A DNA stretch of 64,000 nt from Niastella sp. (lineage in GTDB: Bacteria; Bacteroidota; Bacteroidia; Chitinophagales; Chitinophagaceae). Of this stretch, positions 25,301 through 33,734 are shown in pieces. Under the pieces are notes generated by a model that searched no databases, was not told where the DNA came from, and saw only the letters and a list, made by a program, of their open reading frames with translations. The position numbers and the translations under genes were made by a program. The stretch's first letter is position 1; each line of letters starts with the position of its first letter. Location: contig JADJVM010000003.1 in NCBI GenBank assembly GCA_016710595.1, positions 186,001 through 250,000 of the forward strand, in the 5' to 3' direction.

Positions 25301-25717
25301 ATGAAGGTTCAGTTTCATTTTTTAACCCCAATTGGTTTACCCAACCGCAAAAAATTAAAAATTTTTTTAGAAACTCTTTCAAAAAAGGAAAATACCCGGC
25401 TGTCACAGGTTTCATATATTTTTTGTTCTGATGAATACCTGCTACAAATTAATAAGCAGTTTTTAAATCATGATTTTTATACTGATATTATAAGTTTTGA
25501 AATTTCAAATGATCCCGCAGGAAAAATAGCTGAAATATATATTAGTACAGATAGAATAAGGGATAATGCTCCCAGGTTTAAAACTACCCTATTAAAGGAG
25601 CTTCACCGGGTAATTTTTCATGGTATTTTACATATTTGTGGATACAAGGATAAAACTGCACCTGAACAACAAATAATGACTCGAAAGGAAGATTATTATC
25701 TTGATTTATACTTTTAG
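25301..25717 (+). CDS. ybeY: Endoribonuclease YbeY (rRNA maturation factor)
   Basis: This 138-residue zinc endoribonuclease takes part in 16S rRNA 3'-end maturation and ribosome quality control. The zinc motif is HGILHICGYKDK, where two His are clear and the usual third His position is Lys-Asp, as seen in the Bacteroidota branch. NHDFYTDIISFEIS is the other family block. Divergent from feoA. A strong inverted repeat follows directly after the stop. Confidence 0.92.
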   Translation: MKVQFHFLTPIGLPNRKKLKIFLETLSKKENTRLSQVSYIFCSDEYLLQINKQFLNHDFYTDIISFEISNDPAGKIAEIYISTDRIRDNAPRFKTTLLKELHRVIFHGILHICGYKDKTAPEQQIMTRKEDYYLDLYF

Positions 25718-25718
25718 G

Positions 25719-25763
25719 GTTTCACGAATCACGGTTTCATGCCGGAACCGTGATCCGTGAAAC
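25719..25763. repeat. 18-bp imperfect inverted repeat between ybeY and the next gene
   Basis: Arms 25719-25736 (GTTTCACGAATCACGGTT) and 25746-25763 (AACCGTGATCCGTGAAAC) match except one base, with a 9-nt loop. No T-run follows; instead a promoter element starts 4 nt later. It may be a terminator, a dispersed palindromic element or a protein site. Confidence 0.8.
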
Positions 25764-25766
25764 ACT

Positions 25767-25774
25767 TATCTTTG
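25767..25774 (+). promoter_or_regulatory. -7 promoter element TATCTTTG
   Basis: Perfect TAnnTTTG, 5 nt from the ATG at 25780. It supports that ATG over the GTG at 25750, which lies inside the inverted repeat. Confidence 0.45.
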
Positions 25775-25779
25775 TTTTA

Positions 25780-26361
25780 ATGAAACATAATCAAACATCT
25801 TCAGTTAAAGAAAAACGAAAATGGCAAATTGCTTTAAGGCGGTATGTTATTGAAGAAAAAGCAAATCGCTTTTATGCACCTTATTTTGGATTGGATGTAA
25901 AAACATTAAAAATCTGGATAGAAAAGCAGTTTGTAGAAGATATGAAATGGAGTTCTTACTCCCGAAACTGGCAAATAAGTCAATATATCCCAGTTCAATA
26001 CTTTGATTTTAATAAAGAAGCAGATTTAAAACTTTGTTGGAATTTTATGAATTTAAAAGTAGAAGTACCCGGTAAGCAGGATATAAATGGCTTTAATCCG
26101 TCTGCCCTGGCCCGGTATTTTGAATCTGTTTACTCAATTACTCAATTATCAATGGCCAGTTCTTTGGCTCAAAAAGCCAGAGAAATAGAAAGTGAGCAAA
26201 TTACACTCACGGCTCAGGCAGAAAAGTTTTTACAGGATCATTCAGCAGAACTCCTGGTAAAAGAAAGCTTTGGCGCCTACGAGCTTGAATTATTAAATAG
26301 TGGCCGGAGCCTGCAGGAAATACAAAAAGAAATTGAGATTTTACAAAAGTTTAGTAGTTAG
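25780..26361 (+). CDS. Diverged HNH-like protein, catalytic His lost
   Basis: This 193-residue protein resembles an HNH nuclease core: FGLDVKTLKIWIEKQFVEDMKW (about 37-57), then NWQISQYIPVQYFDF, then LKLCWNFMNLKVEVPGK. In nucleases the middle block usually reads WHIDHIIPxxxF; here both His are Gln (Q65, Q68), while a later Asn (N91) is kept. The C-terminal half (about 105-193) is helical and charged. It lies in a housekeeping run between ybeY and mnmG. A domesticated, non-cutting nucleic-acid binder is the likely reading, but the family assignment is mine from motif shape only. Confidence 0.6.
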   Translation: MKHNQTSSVKEKRKWQIALRRYVIEEKANRFYAPYFGLDVKTLKIWIEKQFVEDMKWSSYSRNWQISQYIPVQYFDFNKEADLKLCWNFMNLKVEVPGKQDINGFNPSALARYFESVYSITQLSMASSLAQKAREIESEQITLTAQAEKFLQDHSAELLVKESFGAYELELLNSGRSLQEIQKEIEILQKFSS

Positions 26362-26367
26362 AAAAAA

Positions 26368-26375
26368 TACCTTTG
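26368..26375 (+). promoter_or_regulatory. -7 promoter element TACCTTTG for mnmG
   Basis: Perfect TAnnTTTG ending 4 nt before the mnmG ATG. Confidence 0.5.
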
Positions 26376-26379
26376 CAGC

Positions 26380-28248
26380 ATGTTTCAAAAATATGATGTG
26401 ATTGTGGTGGGTGCCGGCCATGCAGGATGTGAAGCCGCTGCCGCTGCCGCCAATATGGGCAGCAAGGTTTTATTAATAACAATGAACATGCAAACCATTG
26501 CCCAAATGAGTTGTAACCCGGCGATGGGAGGTATTGCCAAAGGCCAAATTGTGAGAGAAATTGATGCAATGGGCGGGTATAGCGGTATCGTTAGCGATAA
26601 AAGTATGATTCAGTTCAGGATGCTGAATCGCAGCAAAGGGCCGGCCATGTGGAGCCCCAGGGTTCAAAGTGATAGAATGCTTTTTGCCAGTACATGGCGT
26701 ACCATGCTGGAACAAACTCCAAATGTTGATTTTTACCAGGATATGGTAAAAGAAATTATAATAGAAAACGGTCGGGCTGTAGGTGTAGTAACCGGCCTGG
26801 GCCATAAAGCCAGGGCAAATGCTGTGGTATTGACAAATGGTACATTTCTAAATGGCATTATCCATATTGGTGAAAAACAATTTGGTGGTGGCAGGGTTGC
26901 AGAGAAATCAGCTACAGGCATTACAGAACAATTGGTTTCACTGGGTTTTGAAAGTAACCGGCTTAAAACAGGAACCCCGCCCCGGGTTGATGGCCGTAGT
27001 CTGGATTACTCAAAAATGGAGGCACAGCAGGGTGATAATGAAATATCAGGATTTAGTTTTTTAGAAAAACCAACTTTAAACCCGGCAAAACAGCGCAATT
27101 GCTGGATTACTTATACCAGTAATGAAGTACATGATATATTAAGAACCGGGTTTCAATACAGCCCCATGTTCCAGGGTAGAATCCAGGGATCGGGGCCAAG
27201 ATATTGCCCCAGCATTGAAGATAAAATCAATCGCTTTGCCGAAAGGGAAAGACACCAATTATTTGTAGAACCCGAAGGATGGGACACCGTAGAGATTTAT
27301 GTAAACGGTTTTTCTACTTCTTTGCCCGAAGATGTTCAAATAAAAGCATTACAAAAAGTACCCGGTTTTGAAAACTGTAAAATATTCAGGCCGGGCTATG
27401 CAATAGAATATGATTTTTTCCCTCCTACACAACTAACGGCCAGTTTAGAAACAAAACTCATTAAAAACTTGTTTTTTGCAGGCCAAATTAATGGTACTAC
27501 CGGGTATGAAGAAGCCGCCTGCCAGGGATTGATGGCGGGTATCAATGCCCATCGTGCCGTTCATAAACTTGAAGCAGTTGTGCTAAAACGTAGCGAAGCT
27601 TACATAGGGGTACTGATAGATGACCTCATAAATAAAGGAACCGAAGAGCCTTACCGTATGTTTACCAGCAGGGCCGAGTTTAGAACATTGTTGCGCCAGG
27701 ATAATGCTGATCTGCGACTTACAGAATTAAGTTATAATTTGGGCTTAGCGAGCCAGCATCGGATAGATAAACTAAGAAGAAAAGAAAAAGAAATTAATAA
27801 TATTAAAAATATTATTAATACATTAACTGTTGACCCATCACAGATTGATGAGTATTTAATAAAAATACGCTCGGCTCCATTGACCAATAAGCAAAAGTTA
27901 GCACAAATTATTTTGCGTCCATCGGTTTCATTAAAAGATATGGTATCTGATATTGCTGTGATAGCAGAAAGATGCGAAGGGTTTTCGATAGAAGCTTTAG
28001 AAGAGGCAGAAATACAAATAAAATATGATACCTATTTAGAGAAAGAAAGGGAACTTGTAAATAAAATGAGCTTATTAGAAGAATTGGGAATCCCCGATAA
28101 CTTTGACTATAGCAGGCTGGTTTCATTGAGCTCAGAAGCCAGGCAAAAATTTTTAAAAATAAGGCCCAGGACCCTGGGGCAGGCCAGCAGAATTTCTGGG
28201 GTAAACCCAAGCGATGTGCAAATACTAATGGTTTATATGGGACGTTAA
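26380..28248 (+). CDS. mnmG: tRNA uridine-5-carboxymethylaminomethyl synthesis enzyme MnmG (GidA)
   Basis: This 622-residue FAD enzyme works with MnmE to modify the wobble uridine of several tRNAs. The FAD-binding GAGHAGCEAA starts at about residue 11. SCNPAMGGIAKG, RMLNRSKGPAMWSPRVQSDR, GTPPRVDGRS, GQINGTTGYEEAACQG and EEPYRMFTSRAEFRTLLRQD are family blocks. The C-terminal helical MnmE-binding domain is complete (ending RISGVNPSDVQILMVYMGR). Normal length; no frameshift. Confidence 0.98.
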   Translation: MFQKYDVIVVGAGHAGCEAAAAAANMGSKVLLITMNMQTIAQMSCNPAMGGIAKGQIVREIDAMGGYSGIVSDKSMIQFRMLNRSKGPAMWSPRVQSDRMLFASTWRTMLEQTPNVDFYQDMVKEIIIENGRAVGVVTGLGHKARANAVVLTNGTFLNGIIHIGEKQFGGGRVAEKSATGITEQLVSLGFESNRLKTGTPPRVDGRSLDYSKMEAQQGDNEISGFSFLEKPTLNPAKQRNCWITYTSNEVHDILRTGFQYSPMFQGRIQGSGPRYCPSIEDKINRFAERERHQLFVEPEGWDTVEIYVNGFSTSLPEDVQIKALQKVPGFENCKIFRPGYAIEYDFFPPTQLTASLETKLIKNLFFAGQINGTTGYEEAACQGLMAGINAHRAVHKLEAVVLKRSEAYIGVLIDDLINKGTEEPYRMFTSRAEFRTLLRQDNADLRLTELSYNLGLASQHRIDKLRRKEKEINNIKNIINTLTVDPSQIDEYLIKIRSAPLTNKQKLAQIILRPSVSLKDMVSDIAVIAERCEGFSIEALEEAEIQIKYDTYLEKERELVNKMSLLEELGIPDNFDYSRLVSLSSEARQKFLKIRPRTLGQASRISGVNPSDVQILMVYMGR

Positions 28249-28264
28249 TACAAAAAAAAAGAAA

Positions 28265-28774
28265 ATGGAAGTAAACAAAAATTGGGAAAAAAGAGAGGTT
28301 TTTGATGAAATTGAGCAGTTTTTAGCAAAAAAACAGCTAAAAATTGATAAAAAAGATGAAAACAGGCCCTGGGGCGGATTTTTTGTAATTGACGAAGAAG
28401 AAGCTGAAAAATTTATTTCTCATTTTTTTCCGCATCTTAAAATTGAGGATTTAAGCATATCAGGAAAATTAAGCCCTAAAATTTTATTAGTAGCCCCACA
28501 AAAAAGACTGAGCTGGCAATACCATCATCGGAGAGCAGAAATTTGGAAACTAATTGGAGGGGAAGCTGGCGTAATAACCAGCGATGATGATAAAGAGCGC
28601 CAGAAAAAAAACTTGCAGCAAGGTGATATTGTAGAATTAAAACAAGGTGAGCGCCACAGGTTGATAGGAGTTGAAAACTGGGGTATCATTGCAGAAATTT
28701 GGCGTCATACCGATAAAGATAATCCCAGTGATGAAGAAGATATCGTTCGCTTACAGGACGACTTTGGCCGTTAA
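28265..28774 (+). CDS. Mannose-6-phosphate isomerase-like cupin protein
   Basis: This 169-residue single-cupin protein contains NRPWGGFFVIDEEEAE, LSWQYHHRRAEIWKLIGGEAGVI, GDIVELKQGERHRLIGVENWGII and IWRHTDKDNPSDEEDIVRLQDDFGR. These match the type II phosphomannose isomerase domain, with metal-binding His/Glu in HHRRAEIW and the later His. A stand-alone copy could convert fructose-6-P and mannose-6-P, which would feed the manC-encoded step 3 kb away. It begins 16 nt after mnmG. Sugar isomerase activity is inferred. Confidence 0.78.
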   Translation: MEVNKNWEKREVFDEIEQFLAKKQLKIDKKDENRPWGGFFVIDEEEAEKFISHFFPHLKIEDLSISGKLSPKILLVAPQKRLSWQYHHRRAEIWKLIGGEAGVITSDDDKERQKKNLQQGDIVELKQGERHRLIGVENWGIIAEIWRHTDKDNPSDEEDIVRLQDDFGR

Positions 28775-28804
28775 TACAGCCCGGTAAAAATCTATTGCTT
28801 TTAG

Positions 28805-28812
28805 TAACTTTG
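28805..28812 (+). promoter_or_regulatory. -7-like element TAACTTTG
   Basis: Perfect TAnnTTTG but ending only 1 nt before the ATG at 28814. If it is a real promoter, transcription would start within or just after that ATG, so either the start codon or the promoter call needs checking. Confidence 0.3.
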
Positions 28813-28813
28813 A

Positions 28814-29224
28814 ATGGTGCAACCCATCGTTATACAATCATTCGAAAATCTCATTACAGCCCATATCGTAATGGGCCGTTTGCAAAACGATGGAATTGAT
28901 TGTAAGTTATTCGACGAAAACACACTTACTATCATGCCTTACCTGAATAATGCGATTGGAGGTATTAAATTAGTAGTTGATATATCAGATGAAACCCGTG
29001 CCAGGCAACTTTTGGAACAATACCATCGGGAAGATTGGGAAGCGGCCGAATGCCCCCGGTGTGGACATAAAGAATTTATTTTGTTACCACAAAAAAAGCC
29101 CTCAAATTATGTTACGGCAATTTTTACCTGGTTCTTTTCAAATTATGCATTGTCAATAAACCAGTACGAATGCCAGCATTGCCATTATTGCTGCGATACG
29201 CTTCCACAAAAAGAAACAGCCTAA
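28814..29224 (+). CDS. DUF2007 domain protein with zinc ribbon
   Basis: This 136-residue protein has an N-terminal DUF2007/PII-like domain (about 1-70; IVIQSFENLITAHIVMGRLQ, GGIKLVVDISDETRARQLL). A C-terminal zinc ribbon follows, with CPRCG and CQHCHYCCD around a hydrophobic stretch. The fold suggests a small regulatory or signal-transducing protein; no partner is obvious. It stands between the cupin gene and kdsB. Confidence 0.8.
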   Translation: MVQPIVIQSFENLITAHIVMGRLQNDGIDCKLFDENTLTIMPYLNNAIGGIKLVVDISDETRARQLLEQYHREDWEAAECPRCGHKEFILLPQKKPSNYVTAIFTWFFSNYALSINQYECQHCHYCCDTLPQKETA

Positions 29225-29230
29225 GATTGT

Positions 29231-29965
29231 ATGAAAAAAATAGCCATGATACCGGCGAGATATGCTGCCACCCGGTTTCCATATAAACTGATGCAACTAC
29301 TGGGAAACAAAACCGTGATTCGCCATACTTACGAAAATACTGTAGCCACTCAGTTGTTCGATGCAGTATATGTAGTAACAGATAACGAAATTATTTTTAA
29401 TGAAATAAAAGAACATGGCGGAAATGCAATCATGAGCATAAAAGAACATGAAAGCGGTACCGATAGAATTGCAGAAGCGGTGCAAAATATGGAAGCTGAT
29501 ATTATATTGAATGTGCAGGGCGATGAACCATTTGTACAAAAAAACACACTTCAAAATTTATTACTCGCTTTTGAAGATGCAAAAGTAGAAGTAGCTTCTT
29601 TAATGAAAAAAATAGAAGACCCCAGCTTGCTTGCAAACCCCAATTATGTAAAAGTAGTGTGTAATAAAAACAATGATGCGTTGTTGTTTAGCCGCAGTAG
29701 CATTCCATATATGCGTGATAAAAAAATTCAATTTAATTTTTATGAACACATTGGGGTATATGCATTTCGCAAAAATAGCTTGCTAAGGTTTACCAAATGG
29801 CCATTGGCCCCGCTGGAACAAATTGAAAAACTGGAACAACTTCGTTACCTGTACCAGGGCGTACCCATCAGAATGGTTGAAACAACAGCATTATCCGTAA
29901 AGATTGATGTACCCGCAGACCTGATAATGGCAGAAGAATTTTTGAAAACATACAAGGGGGTGTAA
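29231..29965 (+). CDS. kdsB: 3-deoxy-manno-octulosonate cytidylyltransferase
   Basis: This 244-residue enzyme activates KDO as CMP-KDO for lipopolysaccharide inner core. MIPARYAATRFPYKLMQLLGNKTVI is the nucleotide-binding start. ESGTDRIAEAV, NVQGDEPFV, LFSRSSIPYMR and HIGVYAFRKNSLL are family blocks, and the end ALSVKIDVPADL is typical. The start is 6 nt after the DUF2007 stop, so the two are probably co-transcribed. Confidence 0.96.
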   Translation: MKKIAMIPARYAATRFPYKLMQLLGNKTVIRHTYENTVATQLFDAVYVVTDNEIIFNEIKEHGGNAIMSIKEHESGTDRIAEAVQNMEADIILNVQGDEPFVQKNTLQNLLLAFEDAKVEVASLMKKIEDPSLLANPNYVKVVCNKNNDALLFSRSSIPYMRDKKIQFNFYEHIGVYAFRKNSLLRFTKWPLAPLEQIEKLEQLRYLYQGVPIRMVETTALSVKIDVPADLIMAEEFLKTYKGV

Positions 29966-30047
29966 TAAGGCAAGGTAATTCTTTAAAAAAAAATGGTAAT
30001 AAGGTTTACAGTATTAGTAAACTAAATATAAACCCCCATCTGAATAC

Positions 30048-31196
30048 CTACACCTTTTTTAGCCTCCCTGCCGCTGCCAGCAAGGTGCTTTCTTTTTTCG
30101 CAAAACAAAAACGCAATACTTTATTATTTACCGGTTTTTTATAAAATGCAGAAACAGGAATTGCGGTTACACCGTAAGTTTCAGTAAGTTCAATAGCAAA
30201 ATCTTTCTCGTTTTTTTTGCTGATGCCCTCATAACTATATAGTTGAAAATAGCTACCCATAGATGGAAGGGCTTTAAACCGGGTATTTTTCATCTGGTCA
30301 TAAAAAAAATCTCTTTTTTGTTGCAACAAAGATCCCAACTGCAGGTAATGGTCTTTATTCGATAAAAAATTTGCCAATGCATATTGTACCGGGGTATTGC
30401 AACAAAAACAATTGTATTGATGCACTTTTCTAAACTCTTTCATCAAATCTGTAGGAGCAATACAGTAACCCATTTTCCAGCCGGTGCAATGATATACTTT
30501 GCCAAATGAAAAGCACACAAAACTCCGGGCATACAATTCAGGATCCTGTAACATAGATAAATGGCTTTGGCCGTCAAAAACCAAATGCTCATACACTTCA
30601 TCGCTAATGATAAAAATATTTTTATCTTTTAATATTTCTTTGAGTGCAACCAGGTCTTCTTTTTGTAATAACACACCCGAAGGATTGTGGGGCGAATTAA
30701 TAATGATTGCCTTTGTTTTATTATTTACTGAAGATTTTACCAGATTCCAGTCAATCCGGTAATCCGGAAAAGTTAGTGACAACGGTACAGCAATGGCGCC
30801 ATTAATTTCAATATTTGGTATATAACTATCATAAGCGGGCTCAAATAAAATCACTTCATCTCCCGGTTGCAATATGGTGGTGAGGGCAGTATATAAAGCA
30901 TAAGTTCCGCCGGGTGTAACAGTTATTTCATCTTCAGGATTTATATGATGATGATAAAGTTCATTTACTTTATTGGCAATTTGTTGCCTTAGTGCCAAAA
31001 GACCGTTCATGTGTGTATATTGATTATGGCCTTGCCGCATCGCATCGGTAGTAAGAGAAATTAATTTGTCATCCATTCCAAAATCGGGAAAACCCTGGCC
31101 CAGGTTAATAGACTGATGTTTTGCAGACAGCACACTCATTTCTGTAAAAATGGTGGTACCTACATCCGGTAGTTTGCTTATAAAATGGGGCTTCAA
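30048..31196 (-). CDS. PLP-dependent aminotransferase (methionine aminotransferase, YbdL type)
   Basis: This 382-residue fold-type I aminotransferase has INLGQGFPDF, TPGGTYALYTALTTIL, NSPHNPSGVL, ISDEVYEHLVFDG and the PLP lysine in SFGKVYHCTGWKMGY. These match the methionine/kynurenine aminotransferase branch (YbdL/MtnE-like). No ATG stands at the homologous N-terminus: the TTG at 31196 precedes KPHFISKLPDVGTTIF, and the first internal ATG would cut about 19 conserved residues. So a TTG start is proposed. Substrate is inferred. Confidence 0.9.
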   Translation of the reverse strand: MKPHFISKLPDVGTTIFTEMSVLSAKHQSINLGQGFPDFGMDDKLISLTTDAMRQGHNQYTHMNGLLALRQQIANKVNELYHHHINPEDEITVTPGGTYALYTALTTILQPGDEVILFEPAYDSYIPNIEINGAIAVPLSLTFPDYRIDWNLVKSSVNNKTKAIIINSPHNPSGVLLQKEDLVALKEILKDKNIFIISDEVYEHLVFDGQSHLSMLQDPELYARSFVCFSFGKVYHCTGWKMGYCIAPTDLMKEFRKVHQYNCFCCNTPVQYALANFLSNKDHYLQLGSLLQQKRDFFYDQMKNTRFKALPSMGSYFQLYSYEGISKKNEKDFAIELTETYGVTAIPVSAFYKKPVNNKVLRFCFAKKESTLLAAAGRLKKV

Positions 31197-31262
31197 AATA
31201 AAGGGCTTTTAAAAATGAACTATAAAAATAATTTATTTTAAAACAAACCTTGTGTTGTAAAT

Positions 31263-31287
31263 AAAAAAGCTACCGATAAGGCAGCTT
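31263..31287 (-). terminator. Intrinsic terminator after manC (minus strand)
   Basis: On the minus strand AAGCTGCC pairs with GGTAGCTT (one G-T pair) around a short loop, followed by a T-run. It lies 26 nt after the manC stop. Confidence 0.8.
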
Positions 31288-31313
31288 AATTATAAAAAGG
31301 ATTCAAATAAAAG

Positions 31314-32396
31314 TTATAAATATTTTTCTCCCTTGTTTCTTTTTACTTCAGCCACATATTCTTTAATTTCCTGTTCTTTATCTTTTTTACAAATTAAAAG
31401 TACATCGGTGGTATCTACTACTATAAAATCATCAAGACCTTGTAGTAAAATCAACTTATTGTTTGGAGCATGTACCATATTGCGGGTAGCATCAATTACA
31501 ATTACATTTTTACCACCTACGGCATTCTCTAAATAATCTTTATCAAAAGTAGCATAAGCACTGGCCCAGGTACCCAGGTCGCTCCAGCCAAAAGAAGCCG
31601 GGATTACGTAAACATTATCCGCTTTTTCCATAATGCCATAGTCAATTGAAATATTTACACATTGGGGGTAAATCCTGTCTAAGGCATCCTTTTCCCGCCC
31701 GGAATTAAAATTTTCTTTTTCTGCATCAAACACATCATGCATTTCGGGCAGGTGTTTTTCAAATGCGGTAATAATGTTTTTAACCTGCCACACAAAAATA
31801 CCTGCATTCCATAAGAATTCACCGCTGGCTACAAATGTTTTAGCCAGTTCCAAATCAGGTTTTTCAGTAAATGTTTTTACTTTATATACATTATCGCCCA
31901 CGGCCATGGGCTCAAATTGAATGTAACCATAGCCGGTGTTTGGGTTAGATGGTTTAATGCCCAATGTTACCAATGCTTTTATTTGAGCTGTAAATTCAAG
32001 TGCATGTTTACATACTCTTTCAAACTCCCCGGTATCCAGGATAAGATGATCTGCGGGGGCACAAATTAAATTCCCTTCGGGGTTTAGTTCTTTTATTTTA
32101 TATGATACGTACGCTACACAAGCAGCGGTATTTTTACGGGAGGGTTCACATAAAATATTATCGGGGTTTAGCTCCGGCAACTGTTTAATGGTAATATCAC
32201 GGTATTGTGCCGAAGTAACAATATAAATATTTTCGGGTGCAATAAATTTTGCAAACCTGTCGTAGGTAGATTGAATGAGCGTACGCCCTGTATTTAAAAT
32301 ATCTAAAAACTGTTTAGGAAAATCAGTGCGGCTCATGGGCCAAAATCGGCTTCCTATTCCCCCGGCCATAATAGCTACATAAGTATTTTTGTTCAT
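31314..32396 (-). CDS. manC: Mannose-1-phosphate guanylyltransferase
   Basis: This 360-residue single-domain enzyme makes GDP-mannose. The signature is MAGGIGSRFWPMSRTDFPKQFLDI. NTGYGYIQFEP, TFTEKPDLELAKTF, FLWNAGIFVW and PASFGWSDLGTWAS follow. It lacks the isomerase domain of bifunctional ManC; that activity may come from the cupin protein at 28265-28774. It is 21 nt downstream of kdsD on the same strand and probably in its operon. Confidence 0.94.
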   Translation of the reverse strand: MNKNTYVAIMAGGIGSRFWPMSRTDFPKQFLDILNTGRTLIQSTYDRFAKFIAPENIYIVTSAQYRDITIKQLPELNPDNILCEPSRKNTAACVAYVSYKIKELNPEGNLICAPADHLILDTGEFERVCKHALEFTAQIKALVTLGIKPSNPNTGYGYIQFEPMAVGDNVYKVKTFTEKPDLELAKTFVASGEFLWNAGIFVWQVKNIITAFEKHLPEMHDVFDAEKENFNSGREKDALDRIYPQCVNISIDYGIMEKADNVYVIPASFGWSDLGTWASAYATFDKDYLENAVGGKNVIVIDATRNMVHAPNNKLILLQGLDDFIVVDTTDVLLICKKDKEQEIKEYVAEVKRNKGEKYL

Positions 32397-32417
32397 TCAG
32401 GAAAATGCTTTTAAAAG

Positions 32418-33383
32418 TTATATGATTCCTTCTCTTATTAAATCGTGTAAATGTATAATGCCGGCATATTTCCCTTTACGGGTGGCTAATAACTGGCTGA
32501 TATTGTTTTTACGCATCATCTCCAGTGCTTCTGCTGCCAACTCATCAACATCAATGGTTTTAGGGTTTTTGCCCATAATGTCATTTGCCTCTAAACTGGC
32601 AATACTTTCATATTTTTCAAGCATACGCCTGATGTCGCCATCTGTAATGATACCAATTACCTCTTCGGCATCGTTAATCACAGCAGCAGCGCCGAGCCTT
32701 TTTTCTGTAATTTCTATGATGGCTTTTTTCACGGCTGTGCCGGGCTGTACCCATGGCCTTTCGTGTGGTTGTACCAGGTTGCCTACCCGTAAATATAGTT
32801 TTTTGCCCAATGCTCCACCAGGGTGAAAGCGGGCAAAATCTTTAGGCGCAAAACCTTTGTTTTCCATAAGGCAAATGGCAAGCGCATCACCCATTACCAT
32901 TTGAACCGTAGTGCTGGTAGTAGGAGCCAGGTTATTGGGGCAGGCCTCTTTTTCTACAGTACAGTTAATTACGATATCGCTTTGCTGTGCCAGGTAAGAT
33001 TGCATATTACCCACCAGGCCGATAAGAATATTTCCAAAATTTTTTACAAGGGGTGTAAGAACTTTAATTTCGGGTGTATCCCCACTTTTACTGATCAATA
33101 AAACAATATCATCTTGTTGCACCATGCCCAGGTCGCCATGAATGGCATCGGCAGCATGTAAAAATAAAGAAGGGGTTCCGGTACTGTTCAGGGTGGCTAC
33201 TATCTTTTGGGCTATAATAGCGCTTTTACCAACTCCACTAATTACCAACCGGCCTTTGCAACCGGCAATCGCCTGTACGGCTTTCGCAAAATCTTCATTA
33301 ATATATGCAGCTAAACCCGATACTGATTTAGCTTCAATATCAATCGTTTTTATTGCGTTAGATATAATTTGGTTGGCATCCAT
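32418..33383 (-). CDS. kdsD: D-arabinose-5-phosphate isomerase (KpsF/GutQ family)
   Basis: This 321-residue enzyme interconverts ribulose-5-P and arabinose-5-P, the first step toward KDO. The N-terminal SIS domain (about 30-180) has GKGRLVISGVGKSAIIAQK-like and LLISKSGDTPEI motifs, and two CBS domains follow (about 200-321; GIITDGDIRRML, GIIHLHDLIREGII). The start is ATG at 33383; a longer frame from TTG at 33389 adds only two residues. It works in the same pathway as kdsB 3 kb away. Confidence 0.94.
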   Translation of the reverse strand: MDANQIISNAIKTIDIEAKSVSGLAAYINEDFAKAVQAIAGCKGRLVISGVGKSAIIAQKIVATLNSTGTPSLFLHAADAIHGDLGMVQQDDIVLLISKSGDTPEIKVLTPLVKNFGNILIGLVGNMQSYLAQQSDIVINCTVEKEACPNNLAPTTSTTVQMVMGDALAICLMENKGFAPKDFARFHPGGALGKKLYLRVGNLVQPHERPWVQPGTAVKKAIIEITEKRLGAAAVINDAEEVIGIITDGDIRRMLEKYESIASLEANDIMGKNPKTIDVDELAAEALEMMRKNNISQLLATRKGKYAGIIHLHDLIREGII

Positions 33384-33396
33384 ATACAAGACGGCG

Positions 33397-33427
33397 CAAA
33401 CCTACTTGAAATAAGGGAATATGCCAA
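33397..33427 (-). promoter_or_regulatory. Promoter for kdsD-manC
   Basis: On the minus strand -33 TTG (33425-33427), 20-nt spacer, then a perfect -7 TAGGTTTG (33397-33404), 13 nt before the kdsD ATG. Confidence 0.6.
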
Positions 33428-33646
33428 GCGGCATTCAGTTATTCAATCATCCTACTTTTATAATAGCACACCAGAAACCCATGGATATACATTTCAAATA
33501 GCTAAAAACATAAATCCTTTGTATAAAATGTAAATTAAAACAGGTTCCGAAGCCAGGTTATTTCTACCGAATTAAAAAAGTAGTATAAAATTTTATTGAC
33601 AATCAGGGTGTTGCAAAAGTATGATTAAAATAAGTATTGATTTTTC

Positions 33647-33719
33647 TTGGTAAAAACAATAAGAACCTGCTACCTTTGCACTCCAAATTTTAAAAAGCCC
33701 GGCGGGGATAGCTGCCGGC
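33647..33719 (+). promoter_or_regulatory. Ribosomal operon promoter and L13 leader hairpin
   Basis: The -33 TTG (33647-33649), 21-nt spacer and -7 TACCTTTG (33671-33678) form a good promoter. The ~50-nt leader holds a CCGGC/GCCGG stem (33699-33703 with 33714-33718) with a 10-nt loop just before rplM. Ribosomal-protein leaders often bind the encoded protein to autoregulate; L13 is the candidate here. The rest of the 345-bp gap 33390-33734 shows only the kdsD promoter. Confidence 0.6.
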
Positions 33720-33734
33720 ATAAAAAAACAGAAA

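Noticed and set aside
31196..33734. tRNA genes in the intergenic spaces
   Set aside because: No TTCGAATC-type T-loop with matching acceptor stem was found here or in other spacers.
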